Source of the DNA: Protopterus annectens
Lineage: Eukaryota; Chordata; Ceratodontiformes; Protopteridae
NCBI RefSeq assembly: GCF_019279795.1
Contig: NC_056744.1
Location: 1,510,798,012-1,510,862,011 of the forward strand
Direction of reading: 5' to 3'
Length of the DNA: 64,000 bases
In this document: positions 22,452 through 33,479 of the stretch, piece after piece
Numbering within the stretch: the first letter of the stretch is position 1
How the letters are laid out: each line of letters begins with the position of its first letter
Program-made: the position numbers and the translations under genes
Notes under the pieces: model-generated
Told to the model about the DNA's origin: nothing
What the model saw: the letters and a program-made list of their open reading frames with translations, nothing else
Databases searched by the model: none

Positions 22452-23598
22452 ATGGTGGTTTTGTTAAGTCTTTGTTCATTTACAATTTGTCTTCTTCAAC
22501 AAGACCTTTGGGATGTTGTGGTGTTATTTTTTGCTAAAACTTATTTATGTGAACACAGTTCTTATAATGAAAAACAAATTGATTTAGTGAGTTTATTTAT
22601 GGAGACTTTTAATGAAACATATTTTCTACAAATAGCTGGCATAGCTATGGGCACTTGTGCAAATAGCAACACCAATATGGCAGTTGCTCAATGGGAAAAT
22701 CAATTTGTTTTTATTTCTTCTTGATTTTCACACTATATTAATTTTTATTGTCACTTTGTTGATGATAGTTGTTATGTCATGGACTGGATCTATAGAATTT
22801 TTACATGAATGTTTTGAATATTTATACACCACTACCTCATTTTTAAAGTTTTCTGTAAAATATTCTAGAATGTCCATTGACTTTCTGGATATCAGAATTA
22901 TCAGGCTATCTGACTTATCTGGCTGTGTGTGTTTTTAAGAAACACTGGCAAGTTCTTATGACTGATGATAGAATAAAGGACTTAGTAGGTGAGACACCAT
23001 ACTTTAGTTTTAAAAATAAAATGTCCATTAGGAGAAGGTTATGTTATCCCAATGATAGGAGAGAAAATACCTGTATTGTGCACATCTCCCTGTGGTAAAT
23101 GTAACTTTTACAGTTTTGTGGATGAAACAAATTTTTTGTACATCCTAACACATGTACAAAGTATGTACTTCATGCTAAGTCAGACTGTGGTACATTAAAC
23201 TTAATTTATCTTGCATATTGTTTAATTTGCAAATCCTTTTATATAGTTAAGACAAATAGAACTTTAAGGGAAAGGATTAGAGGACATGTTTATAGCATTT
23301 GCATTTGTAACACACTGAATACTTTATTGAAACATGTTGAAATGAAAGTTTTTTTGCATATATTTCAACATGTTTCACTAAAGTATTGAAACATGTTGAA
23401 ATGAAAGGTGTTTTGCATACATTTAAATTCATTGTCTTTGAGACAATTAAAGATAATCAAAGATGTGGCAATTTTAATAATATAACAGAAAGAATAGAAT
23501 TGAGGTGGATTATTAAACTTAGAGCTGATAGGGGATCTGGTTTAAATGGGATGGTTTCACTTAAACCAGTTTTAAAGTCCCATAGTTTAAAAAGATGA
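22452..23598 (+). pseudogene. Penelope-like RT-GIY-YIG polyprotein, frameshifted
   Basis: Open segments at 22452-22724, 22657-22938, 22877-23098, 22989-23198 and 23386-23598 lie in different frames and together cover RT fingers/palm through the endonuclease. The catalytic Asp pair is readable as FVDD only in a frame that soon hits a stop. In the endonuclease the first Tyr block and the conserved Arg ('TLRERIRGH') remain. The Gly of YIG is replaced by Val. A 59-bp direct repeat with an inverted copy between (23327-23402) breaks the C-terminal part. Confidence 0.75.
23327..23402 (+). repeat. Direct-inverted-direct 17-mer array
   Basis: TTGAAACATGTTGAAAT at 23327-23343 recurs exactly at 23386-23402. 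Between them lies ATTTCAACATGTTTCA at 23362-23377, the reverse complement of the first 16 bases' worth of the same word. Confidence 0.9.
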
Positions 23599-24096
23599 TT
23601 TTAGTAGCAGTATTTTAGTCAGGAATATTGTCATAATTTTGATTGATTCTTTTGTATCAAATCATGATATCCATTCTGGTTTTAGCATCTTAGATATAAT
23701 ACTAGAGACATACATTTTGATCTGATGTCATATGGTTGATTTTAATGGGCTCCTATAGGTTATTATTTAGCCAATCATGTGATTCATAGCAGCTTTTGCT
23801 GATTTGTTAAAGCATTTGATATGCGCATCCTGATTTGATGTTGCACATACTCATTTTAATATGGTTTAGCGACTGTTATAAGTTGCTTTTTAGCCTATCC
23901 AGGCTTTAATAATGCCTTTTATCAACTGAATATGTTATGCAGTATGTGTTTCTGATTGGGTATTATGTCTTTTGTAACATTTTAGCAGATTTTTCCTAAA
24001 GGAATGTTTTGATTGGAAGAACATGCAATGAATGCATTTTGATTTATTAAGATAACATATTTAATTTTAAGTTGTTTTAGTTTGTATATTATGGTC

Positions 24097-24135
24097 TGAT
24101 GAAGCGATTGTTTGATCTTGAAAATGCTTGCCTTC
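24097..24135 (+). ncRNA. Hammerhead-like core remnant in Penelope-like 3' region
   Basis: 'ggtCTGATGAagcg', a 13-nt gap, then 'ttGAAAatgcttgcc'. CUGAUGA...GAAA is the conserved core of hammerhead ribozymes, which are reported in Penelope-like element terminal repeats. Stem II pairs only poorly here (AAG..AT with AT.CTT). The block after GAAA resembles that at 60385-60397. Probably a decayed ribozyme, not a working one. Confidence 0.4.
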
Positions 24136-24364
24136 ATTAAATGCATTTCAACTATAGCATATGTCGGACTGTTACTTGTTACTTATAGTCACCGTTTTTA
24201 TTTATTTGGTAATACTCCATTAGTCTTCTTGTGAATAATTTTTTCTTTCTAGTAAATTGGGATAGGTTATTGGAATTCCTTTCAGTGGAGAAGGTATATT
24301 AGCTATTAGCAGATTTATTAACATACTGTGTTAAATTAATGTAATTTTGTCAACAGATGGTAAA

Positions 24365-24745
24365 AAGAATTAATCTCCGTGGTGGAATAAAGAGTTAGGT
24401 AGACTCTTGAAAAGGAAGAAGAGACAATTTAATACCTATAAAAATATTCAATAAGGAATAAGACAGCTTATAATAAAACTCGTAAGCATTTAAAGTCAAG
24501 GAGTAGGGGAAACAAGAAATACATATTAGTTTAGATTAGTTAATGATACACCAAATAAGAAAGCATTTTAAAGGTATATTAATCCATTGAAGAACAACTC
24601 TGTTATATGCAATTCACATAGTATAATTAATAGTGATATAACTGATCTCTGGATTATATCTAATGAATTCAATCATTTTTTTCTATTGAATCATGATGAT
24701 GTCATTTATTCACAATCACATTTTGATGAAATAAAAGGAGAGTAT
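24365..24745 (+). mobile_element. LINE fragment: endonuclease-RT linker (CR1/L2-like)
   Basis: Translation gives 'PWWNKELGRLLKRKKRQF' at about 24376-24430 and, in another frame, a 'KAF.RYINPLKNN' block. A 'NEFNHFF' block follows near 24663-24690. This order (WWN-EL, then KFFKYI, then N-FF) is the linker between endonuclease and RT in CR1/L2-type LINEs. The expected RT does not follow, so the copy is truncated or diverged. Confidence 0.6.
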
Positions 24746-27700
24746 ACTTGAGAATTACAAGAGAACAAATTCTTAAGGTATGATTAAAAATAAATACTTT
24801 TCATCAATGGCCCATAATTAATACCTAGTACTTCCCCTACTGTGGCTCTACAATTCCACTTCTCCCCTTAATATAGCTGTATTAATTGCCTATGCACTCC
24901 GTTTTGTCACCTACTGGCAATATGCAATCCCTCTTTCAAATCTAAGCAGTTAAATGCCATATTGCATTATGGGATTATAGAAATGTAGCATTGTGCAGCT
25001 ACAAAGTCTTTGTCTATGAATGTCAGCTTACATATTAAAAATCTTAATGTCATGAACATTTATTTGTAGTCAACTACATTATCTTCTTATTTTCATGTCA
25101 TTTGACCATGGCATAGCATTACATAAACCATAACATCAACAAATATTAATTTGTTTATATCTAGAGTGAGAGAGGCAGCTAGAGAAAGAAGGAAAGTATT
25201 CACCACTTTTAATGATGCATACGCATATTTTCTTTGTGTTATTGGTATATTATAGTGACATTAAGGCGAATCTACTTTTATTATTCTTTTGACATTTTTC
25301 CTAATTCTTTATTTACTCCCAAAAATCTCTCTCACTTTCTTTCTCTCTCTCTGTTTTTTTTTTGTGCCTTTGACTGTTAGCTATACTGATGTCTTTTCTT
25401 ATCCTGAAGTCTTACCTTAATAATCTCATCTGTTTTAAACTGTACTTGCACTTTTTTCTACAAATCTTCACTTTCTTTGCACAGCTAAACTTATTGCCTT
25501 TCCCTTGCCTGCTTTGCTTCTCCCAAAAACAAACAAACAAAAAATGCTTTACATTTAGGAATACACCTCCCATCCATAAAGCCCAAAAGATGACTTGGTT
25601 CTAATACCTGTGTCCAGAGGCACAGTTAATTTTTTATTATATTATATTTGCTAGCATTTAATGGATTTCTCCAATACCTAAATCTTTATTTATTTTGAAA
25701 GTTATCATAACATGTTCAATGTCAGATATATGAGTTATTCAAAAGAAAAAAAATATTGACTTACTTCCATATTGCATTCTGTCTTGATGCCTTTTTTTAT
25801 AAAGGGCATCCTTCATCTAAGAAAGTTCATTTTCTACTTTTTCCCTCTAAAAATGCATCTGACCATTCATATCATCAATATTATTTCTTTTTTTCTGTTG
25901 TTTTCAGATTATTTTCTAATCTCTCATCATTTTCAATTCACTTCTCCATTCTTGTACTAACATACCTCTGTTATCTAATATTTTTTCTGTAAATATTTAC
26001 TTTTTTCCTCTCATCTATTATTGCATATATTCTTACTCTTCCTCATCTCATTTTTACTAACCTCATGTCTAGGGTGGATTTAAATCTACACCAGCTTTTA
26101 TTATTACTTTTTCCAGTTTTCAGCTGGATTGTTATTCTTCTGTTTATTTTCTTGATCTTTCTTAGCATTTATTACCATCATACCTCCTCACACATTCTCT
26201 TTTGTTTTCTCTACTATTAATATTTTCAACTGATAATGTCTAAGGACAAAAGCAGATAGTAAACTGAGAATACACTAGAAATACTGGTCTCTTCTGTCTT
26301 GCATTCAGATGTTTTGTTTTTGTTTTATACTAGTGTTGATATAAAACTGGTCAGGCTTTGTTTTAGTTTTTTTTAACTAATTTTAATAATTTTAAATCTG
26401 CTGTTCTATACATATTGCACTTCATATTCTCTCTCTCTCTCTCTGTTATTTTATTTTGGGCTTTCTCCTATGTCTTTTCATACCATTCCCATTTTTCCTA
26501 TTTCATGTTCTGCCTTTTCATCCTCCCTCATACTTTCCTCTTATTCAGGCCAAACATCTCTTTCTCATATAGAGCCTTATCTTTCAAAACTAGCATTACA
26601 GTTCTTTGATTGTGATGCAAAAATCTAGCAATCTGAGTTACGGAAAATTTTAAGTTTCATCCCAAATATATTCTACATTTTCTAGTTCTAAAGGATCTTC
26701 TAAGGAGTAATGATATATGTTCTGTTTATCTGAGTATACACAAACTGTCATCTTTGTTGTTACTTTTGTCTAATTAAGATTTACTGTTTGTTACCTTCTT
26801 TCAAAAAATTGTTGCTGTATTGACTTACATTGTTTCAGAACTCATGATACTTCTTTTTCAAACAAGGTATCTTTGTTATTCTTGTTTGTGTTATTTATTT
26901 CATTTTGTTTTGTTGTTTTTTTCTTTAAAGATATATTTTTTCACAATATCCTTTATGGTTAAATAAATTTAAATTATGAAGATGGAATTTTCCTCTGGTA
27001 AGCCTACTGGTAGAATGTTATCATCTTTTTCTTCTACCAAATTCCTCTCTTCTCCCTCCTCTGACATCCAAATAACACCATTCTCTTACTGAGAAGCTAT
27101 TACTTTGATGCATTCTTGCATTTTTACTGTTATTTATAACTTAACAAGAGATTAGTCAATACTTTTCTGCTTACCGAACACCTTGCAATTTTTTAAGATG
27201 GAAAGAACATGTTCCTGTATACAGTATTATTTCTTATCACACGTTTAATGCCACCTATGATTGTTAGTAGTACCTGCAAATATTAAATACTACAATTTTA
27301 GAATATGGTAAAAATTATCAATCTACAAATCTAATTTTTACCTAAGTTTTATTGAAATATAATGCTAAGTTTAGCAAACGTAACTAACAGGACAAACATT
27401 TTTATTCATAATAACAGGACAATGCCATGTCGACAACTATATACATGGCTCAGTGTATATGTTAATACAATAATAACCTAATTTATTAAACCAGCAGCCA
27501 TCTTAGCATTGACATGTCATTTACATAATTTGGTGATCCATAGCAATCAAAAAATCTTAATATTCTATGGTCATACATGCATACAAACTAACATCCTTAA
27601 AGGAATAAAAAAAATATATAACCTAGAAGATGACAAAGGGAATTTTCATAAACTTCCATTGGGAGTTGAATCTTTATTTTCCATTGCTCAGCAGAGAGTA

Positions 27701-28230
27701 ATTTCCCAACACTGCTGAGTTACAACCTACTTTCCAGATGTTCAGTTTTTCTGTTTGTCCATTCAATGTGAGTCCAGATATCCAAAAATTAAAACATACT
27801 TTTAAATCTGTACTAAAAGTCCTATTCAACAGCTATATCAAACAAAGCCAAATATCTGCAAATGAACAAACATTCTCAAAACGTATGCAAATTATCTACT
27901 CCCAGACTGTCACATCACCACCATTTATAACTGAGATTATACCCCAACTTAGCTTGTTCGGAAGGGGTAAAGTACATACTAAATAACAGTCTCAGCCTCT
28001 TGGTCCTTGTATCCAGGCCAACAGTTTAACTTTGATGGCATTTCCCATACTTAGTCCCATTTATCTCACTATAACTTCACATGCTCCTGTACCATCCATC
28101 TACCCTGCAAAAGGTGTTTATAAGTTACCAGCTTAGTTGTCCACATATATTTATATATATTAGACCTGCTGTGCCATATTTGGCATCAGCCCACTTCCTC
28201 CATTGGACCTTTTGGGACTTGTCTGCTAGG
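24746..28230. other. No recognisable gene; pyrimidine-rich 25.3-27.2 kb
   Basis: The plus strand is T/C-rich between about 25.3 and 27.2 kb, with short CT runs near 25323-25352 and 26431-26444. Since the L1-clade ORF2 is purine-rich on its sense strand, this may be an old L1 copy on the minus strand, but no motif could be read. Two open frames at 27509-27718 and 27738-27986 (+) have no recognised domain. Confidence 0.3.
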
Positions 28231-28299
28231 AATATATGCTTTACCCATACTTGCTAAAGTTGTACACACATGCATATACGCATATATCAATCTATGCAC

Positions 28300-28300
28300 G

Positions 28301-28377
<77 letters not shown>

Positions 28378-28415
28378 GGAGAGATAGATATAGATATAGA
28401 TATAGATATAGATAT
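28300..28415. repeat. Compound microsatellite (CA)n(TA)n(GATATA)n
   Basis: About 10 CA units, then about 25 TA units, then several GATATA hexamers. It abuts the 3' side of the minus-strand L1-clade element. Confidence 0.97.
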
Positions 28416-28846
28416 ATTTGACTGTCTTGTTCCCTAAGATGGTATTTCTGAAACAATGCAGGAAAACATAAGGCTATTGGTTTCTAATAGAACCTGTTCC
28501 CATCCCACTATTCCTTTGTTAAGGCAAAGCCTCAATCAGATATTACAACATGCTTCCTAGTTCTAGGGTGAGCCTAGATACAATTAGATGGATCACTACC
28601 CCACTGTACATCTCCTAATACTATACTTACTCTCATTACATAATTCCCAAAACCATTCAAGGAGAATATCAGAAAAGGGCATATCTGCATCCTTTTGCCC
28701 TGCCCCCATCTCCTTCATGTTATGTTGTCTGATCAATTGAAATTGCTTGAAAGCCAGATCATTTCTGGATAAATGTGTGAGCCCACATCCTCAAAAATGC
28801 ATGGATATATAAACTAACAAAGAGGATATCTTTTTTTCAGAATCAT

Positions 28847-29600
28847 CTAAGACATATTTATGTGTTCCAGTAAATGCATAAGGATGGTTTTAGGATGTAT
28901 TGGTATTTTCCTGATCAGATAGATGATACGTGACATTATCATTGTTTGCACTGCCTGAAATCTGCTCATGATCGAGTAAAATTGAAATAACTTAGGGATA
29001 AGATCTGAAAACATCATAGATAGAATATTAAGATTCTCTTCTATCGAGGTTGACATTGATTGTCCCACCACGTGTCCTAGGTTTTTAAAAACCTTCAGGC
29101 ATCAGGATTTGTTCCTGGTCTTTTTTAAGAGTGGAGTTCCTACAACAGATTATTTCTGATTTATTAAGATTACATTTTAGGCCTGACACTTCTTCAAAAG
29201 TGCAAAAACTGATTTACACCCCTACAAGGACTTTAGGAAGGAGACTACTCATTACTACACCGTCATTTATGAAAAGTTGAAAGAGCTTTTTAACTCCCTC
29301 AGATTCCTGCACCGTTTCAAGATAGGTGCACACCTGAATTGCAAATTCCTCCATCACCAGTATAAACAATCCCAGTGAAACAAATACCCATCTCATGCTT
29401 TGGTCTGTAAGATCTGGCTCTAATACCCCCCCATTATCTATTACTGTAAAAGAAGAATTACAATATAGACCACTTACCCCATTAATACATTTTTCACCAC
29501 AATTCCTTTGTTACAAAACTTTCAAAAGGAAATCCCAATTGCCAAAGCTGAAAACCTTTGCTGTGTCAAAAAATATTAACCCTTCTCACTGTGAAGTCGT
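28847..29600 (-). pseudogene. L1-clade reverse transcriptase, degenerate
   Basis: Reading on the minus strand from 29600, 'FFDTAKVFSFGNWDFLLKVL' corresponds to the DAEKAFD motif A block and 'GEKCINGV' to the segment after it. 'LGLFILVMEEFAIQV' is the SPLLFxLxxEPLA block. 'KKLFQLFINDGVVM' is the YADD block with both catalytic Asp positions disturbed (FINDG). 'MIMSRIIYLIRKIPIHP' is the thumb KM-ILPRLLYLFQ-IP block. The order and spacing leave little doubt about the L1 group; activity is excluded. Confidence 0.75.
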
Positions 29601-29754
29601 CCTTGTTTTATACATGAAGAGTGCCATATCCCTCCAGTTATCTGAAACATCGCTTTCATTTACAAATCTTTTTATGACTTTCCTTAATCAGCTTAGGAAG
29701 TACAATATTAATCTGGCTGCCAACACATAAGCTAAAATTTTAGAATTCACATTG

Positions 29755-29850
29755 AAATAACACCCCAACCTCATGTAAAAAATGGGAAAAGGGGTAGTGG
29801 ATAGATGGATCAGTGAATGGATGGATGGATTAGTAAGCTAGGTCTAAAAT
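29755..29850 (+). mobile_element. V-SINE 3' tail fragment
   Basis: 'ccccaacctcatgt', 'aaaatgggaaaagggg' and a run of 'ggatggat' tetramers match the 3' end of the V-SINE at 47951-48300 ('gaccccatgtac...ggaaaaagg...ggatggatgg'). Only the tail remains. It is inserted in the L1-clade element. Confidence 0.6.
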
Positions 29851-30505
29851 CCAGTGTGGTGGGTATCCCTCCTTCCTCTTTGAGGTGACCGTAATCAATG
29901 CTTACTTGTGGTGCAATGTCCAAAAACTCTATGCCCTGCAGTTGAAGACGCTGACATTGCTGACCACACAATCCATCTTCCCCACTTATAAAATTTCAAG
30001 GGAAAGTCATCCAAACTAGCTTTCTTACACTTTAACTTTTAAGGAGGTTGGGCAACATCTAAGCAGGCTATTGCTTTATCAAGGTCTTACCTCTCAGAAA
30101 CGTTAATTATTTTGTCGCAAGCTGCTCAGAAATTTCATGTGGCAGCATCACACATTTCTATTGACCTAGTAATGTAATTCTAAAACATTTCAAAGGCCTT
30201 TCTTAGATTCTCATCAGCTGTTATAGTGTCCCCTTTTTGAGTTATAACCTGAGATATAGAGGTTCTTGATATCCAGTGGATAAAAAAGGCAACACATTTG
30301 GGATTCCCCCCTCACTTTATCCACCAGTGTTGCCCCTTCTCCTTATTTCAACATCCACTTTTTTACCCTTAGCATAATGAGATCCATACATTGCACATTT
30401 CTCAGTTTTCTACATTGTTGAGCCCCAGATATGGTCAGCTGACTTTGAACTTCCTTCAGTTTGTTAGGTTTTCACTTAAGGGCCCTGTCCTTGTCTTTCT
30501 ACCTG

Positions 30506-31072
30506 TATTCTTCTTTCTCTAGGATATCCCCCTGTATGGCTATATTGCATCTTTCCCACTAAGTTCTAATTGTCTAATTAAAGAGACCTCCTGTTTAGGG
30601 TTTATATCAACACCTGTGTCATTCTTTCTCTAGGATATCCCCCTGTATGGTCAGTTTGCATCTCTCCCACCAAGTTCTAATTGAAGACACTGAAGAGAGC
30701 TCCTGTTTAGGGTTTCTACCAACACCTGTGGCATTCTTTCTCCAGGATATCCCCCTATATGGCTATCTTGCATCTCTCCCACCAAGTTCTAATTGAAGAG
30801 ACTGAAGAGAGCTCCTGTTTAGGATTTCTACCAACACCTGTGTCATTCTTTCTCTAGGATATCCCCCTGTATGGTCAGTTTGCATCTCTCCCACCTAGTT
30901 CTAATTGAGGACACTGAAGAGAGCTCCTGTTTAGGGTTTCTACCAACACCTGTGGCATTCTTTCTCTAGGATATCCCCCTGTATGGTCAGTTTGCATCTC
31001 TCCCACCTAGTTCTAATTGAAGACACTGAAGAGAGCTCCTGTTTAGGGTTTCTACCAACACCTGTGGCATTT
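30506..31072 (-). repeat. 112-bp minisatellite, five copies, inside L1-clade ORF2
   Basis: The word 'aggatatcccc' recurs at 30521, 30632, 30744, 30856 and 30968, a spacing of 111-112 bp. Each unit carries 'gcatct.tcccacc', 'ttctaattg' and 'gctcctgtttaggg'. Units 2-5 are very similar; the first is more diverged. The period is not a multiple of three, so expansion would break an ORF if the element had still been coding. Confidence 0.95.
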
Positions 31073-33059
31073 TGCTCTTTAACTTTTCTTTGTACCTCTT
31101 TGTGTTCTAGTGGATATCAAAAGTTCATTTATGGTCTGCCTATGGATCTTATGTTGAAGTTCAAGTGGAATGAAATATCATATCTATCCTGCTACCTCAT
31201 CATGCTAAGGTCTGTGAGAAAGGTGGGATGATAATTTCAGAGTGTGAGACCCTCCAAATATCTAAGCATTTAGAGGTAGTTAACATCATTTTAATACTGC
31301 TTGACTCTGTTTATGATATTGTAGCCTAGAATATAATGAATCCTTGTGCTCATCCAATATTTAAAGTCCCCTTCTAGAACACTGAATCTTGACATAAGCA
31401 TGTTTTCTTGCCAAAGATTTAAGAATTCTTATGTAACTGCTCATCAGCAAAATCAGGTGCATAAATGTTCCATATAATCCATTCTTCCTTATTAACTGTG
31501 TCTTCTGATATTAAACATCTTCCTGGCCACACAACATAGAAGTAGTAATATTTAAAAGATGAACATGAGTAAAACCCCTTTCATGTCTCTCTCTCACTTG
31601 TAGTCTCATCTTAAATTTATTTGAATCACCTTGAGATTTGTCTGTTGCAAGTTCCCTGTTGTATCCTAGCTTATCTAATAGGGTTAATACACCCACCCCA
31701 CATGTTCCAGGAGAAAAACTTTATGCTTTCCATGAGCACCTGTAATATTGCCCCATTATTGTCATGTGATTCAGCTTAAGGTTGGTAAAGCTGGTGTCTG
31801 TTAGAACAGTTGATGGATTCCCCCCCAGCAGAGTTACTACTTCTCTGTCCTTTCACCCCCCTCCTCAGTGTACATCGTTAGTTAACTGACATGTTCCATC
31901 CTCATCCAAACATTCATCACAGTCATCAGTCACTAACAGCAGCAGTTCTGAACCTTGAAAAGCTGTAAAAATGAAAAATGTATAACATGTACCTTCAAAG
32001 CTAAGCCATTATTTTATAGGACAAGAAATATTAAACTTTCATCCTGATTGCACCAATATTAATACTAATGTTCCATTAATGAAAAAAATATATCAGCTGC
32101 ACAGATGATGCTAGACTTACCTTCCCTATAATTATGTTGTAGCGATAAGACAATGTAATATGCAAATGTAGACTTACATTACACAGAAAAAACAGCAATT
32201 GTCTAACCCTGATTCAAATGCAGGGAGAATCTAGTCTGTGATTTTAACAGCCATGTGCATTCAGTCCACAGAAGAAATGCCATGAGCAGTATTATCAGAC
32301 ATCAGCTTTAATAGTCTATCGAAAATGTCATCCATCAGCACTCTTATCCAACTTATTCAGTCCCTTACTATTCCAGCAACACTCTTTACCCAAGTCCAAT
32401 GACCCTGAAAACATTTTTGAACAAGTTTTCCCACAAGAGGAGCTTTCTTTCTTGAGGATGTAGTAAAATCCAAAGATGTATATTGATTTCTGGGACCATG
32501 TTTATTTCATTGCTGGAATTCATAGGACACCTGCAGGCTATCCTTCTCATCTCCTTGTGTATCTCCTTTCTAAACTTCGCATCTCAGCAGTCTATCCTTC
32601 TGGGAAATATGATTTTTCACAGAGTGGACTATCTTTTATCAATTATTCTGACCAACCAACCCACTATGGGAGCTGGTTGGCCTCTTTCACTGTGGACCCA
32701 AGAGCTCATTTGAAGAGCCAGGATAGTGGTGTTTACTACTTGCTAGTTCCCATTAGTTTTCCTTATCTGCCCAGTGTCATTCCTTCACACCATTCTGCAG
32801 CATGGATATCTGTGATTTTTCCCCTCCATAAAATGGCCAGCCTCCCTTTCATTGTGCAAAAGCAAACCGTCTCCTCATTTTATTCAGAACCCAGCATTGT
32901 TGAGAACATAAGGTCATAATCATGCTCCATCAGTTCCTTCCAGGAGGGAATTATAATCTTTGTCAGCATGTAGTAGCTTGGAATAACTTGCAATGAAAAA
33001 ATGTAAATATCTTCTACACTAAAAGTCCCCTGTGCTTTCATCTATAATGGACCAACCAT

Positions 33060-33440
33060 TCCTGGTCCTTGCCAACTACAAGACTATAAGAACATGCCAA
33101 GAGCCATTGGAGCTCACCCTTTTTTCTGTACTTATCTCACCCTTTGCACCCTCTCAACTAGATTAAGGTAATTCGGTGGATGAATTATCTTTATGAGTAG
33201 ATGCTTGAAGAATAGTCTCAGCTCTTTAACCAAAATGGAACCACATTCACCTGCATGTTAATGTGGTGGGTGTGGTTTTCTATGTCATTAATCATACATG
33301 CTTGTAATAAAATACCTCTTTTTCCAGATTGGTTTCCTGGTTAGAAGAGTTGGTAGCATCTTTCATTCTTTTTTCCCTTCTTTAGTGTTTCTACCTTGTT
33401 CTCCATTTGCACCATTCTTTCTTGATGCTACAAAACTATT
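33060..33440 (-). pseudogene. L1-type ORF1 remnant (coiled coil to RRM-like region)
   Basis: The minus strand encodes 'QERMVQMENKVETLKKG', a heptad-like stretch, then an 'IENHTHHINMQV' block like the ENRSRRNNLRI region of L1 ORF1p. A 'HPPNYLNLVERVQRV' block like the IERAHRV region follows. ORF1p is the RNA-binding chaperone of L1. The frame is interrupted. Identification relies on order of short motifs and is moderate. Confidence 0.45.
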
Positions 33441-33479
33441 CAGTAAGAAGCCTCCCCGTCGGAGGCTACTATGGTGAGT

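Larger units (their letters stand above)
22200..24180 (+). mobile_element. Penelope-like element (RT plus GIY-YIG), decayed
   Basis: The plus-strand segments follow Penelope-like element order. 'FLQIAGIAMGTCA' (22.6 kb) fits the GTAMG block of the RT. 'HFVDDSCYVMDW' (about 22752-22790) fits the catalytic YIDD block. 'SIDFLDIRI' (22.87 kb), 'KHWQVLMTDDRIKDLVG' (22.94-22.99 kb) and the Cys-bearing 'GKCNFYSF' linker follow. 'LIYLAYCLICKSFYIVKTNR' (23.2-23.26 kb) is a GIY-YIG endonuclease in which YIG reads YIV. Several frameshifts separate the pieces. The 3' region holds a CTGATGA...GAAA motif at 24097. Presence of GIY-YIG points to the Neptune/Poseidon/Penelope group and not to Athena-type elements. 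Confidence 0.8.
28430..33460 (-). mobile_element. L1-clade LINE with traces of ORF1 and ORF2
   Basis: Minus-strand order is consistent with a long L1-type element. A coiled-coil/ORF1-like region lies at about 33060-33440 ('MVQMENKVETLKK', 'INDIENHTHHINMQV', 'LNLVERVQRV'). Endonuclease traces lie at about 31250-31700 ('IIWNIYAPDF'), and an ORF2 linker at about 30100-30480. The RT is at 28840-29600 ('NWDFLLKVL', 'GLFILVMEEFAIQ', 'KLFQLFINDGVVM' at the YADD position, 'MIMSRIIYLIRKIPIHP'). It is interrupted by a V-SINE tail at 29755-29850 and a 112-bp minisatellite at 30506-31072. Stops are frequent. Confidence 0.7.

Noticed and set aside
30506..31072. CRISPR-like regularly spaced repeats
   Set aside because: Units are contiguous without unique spacers and the genome is eukaryotic. 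It is a minisatellite.
32476..32919. 147-codon plus-strand open frame
   Set aside because: It lies antisense within the L1-clade element, has no recognisable domain, and its composition reflects the reverse strand.
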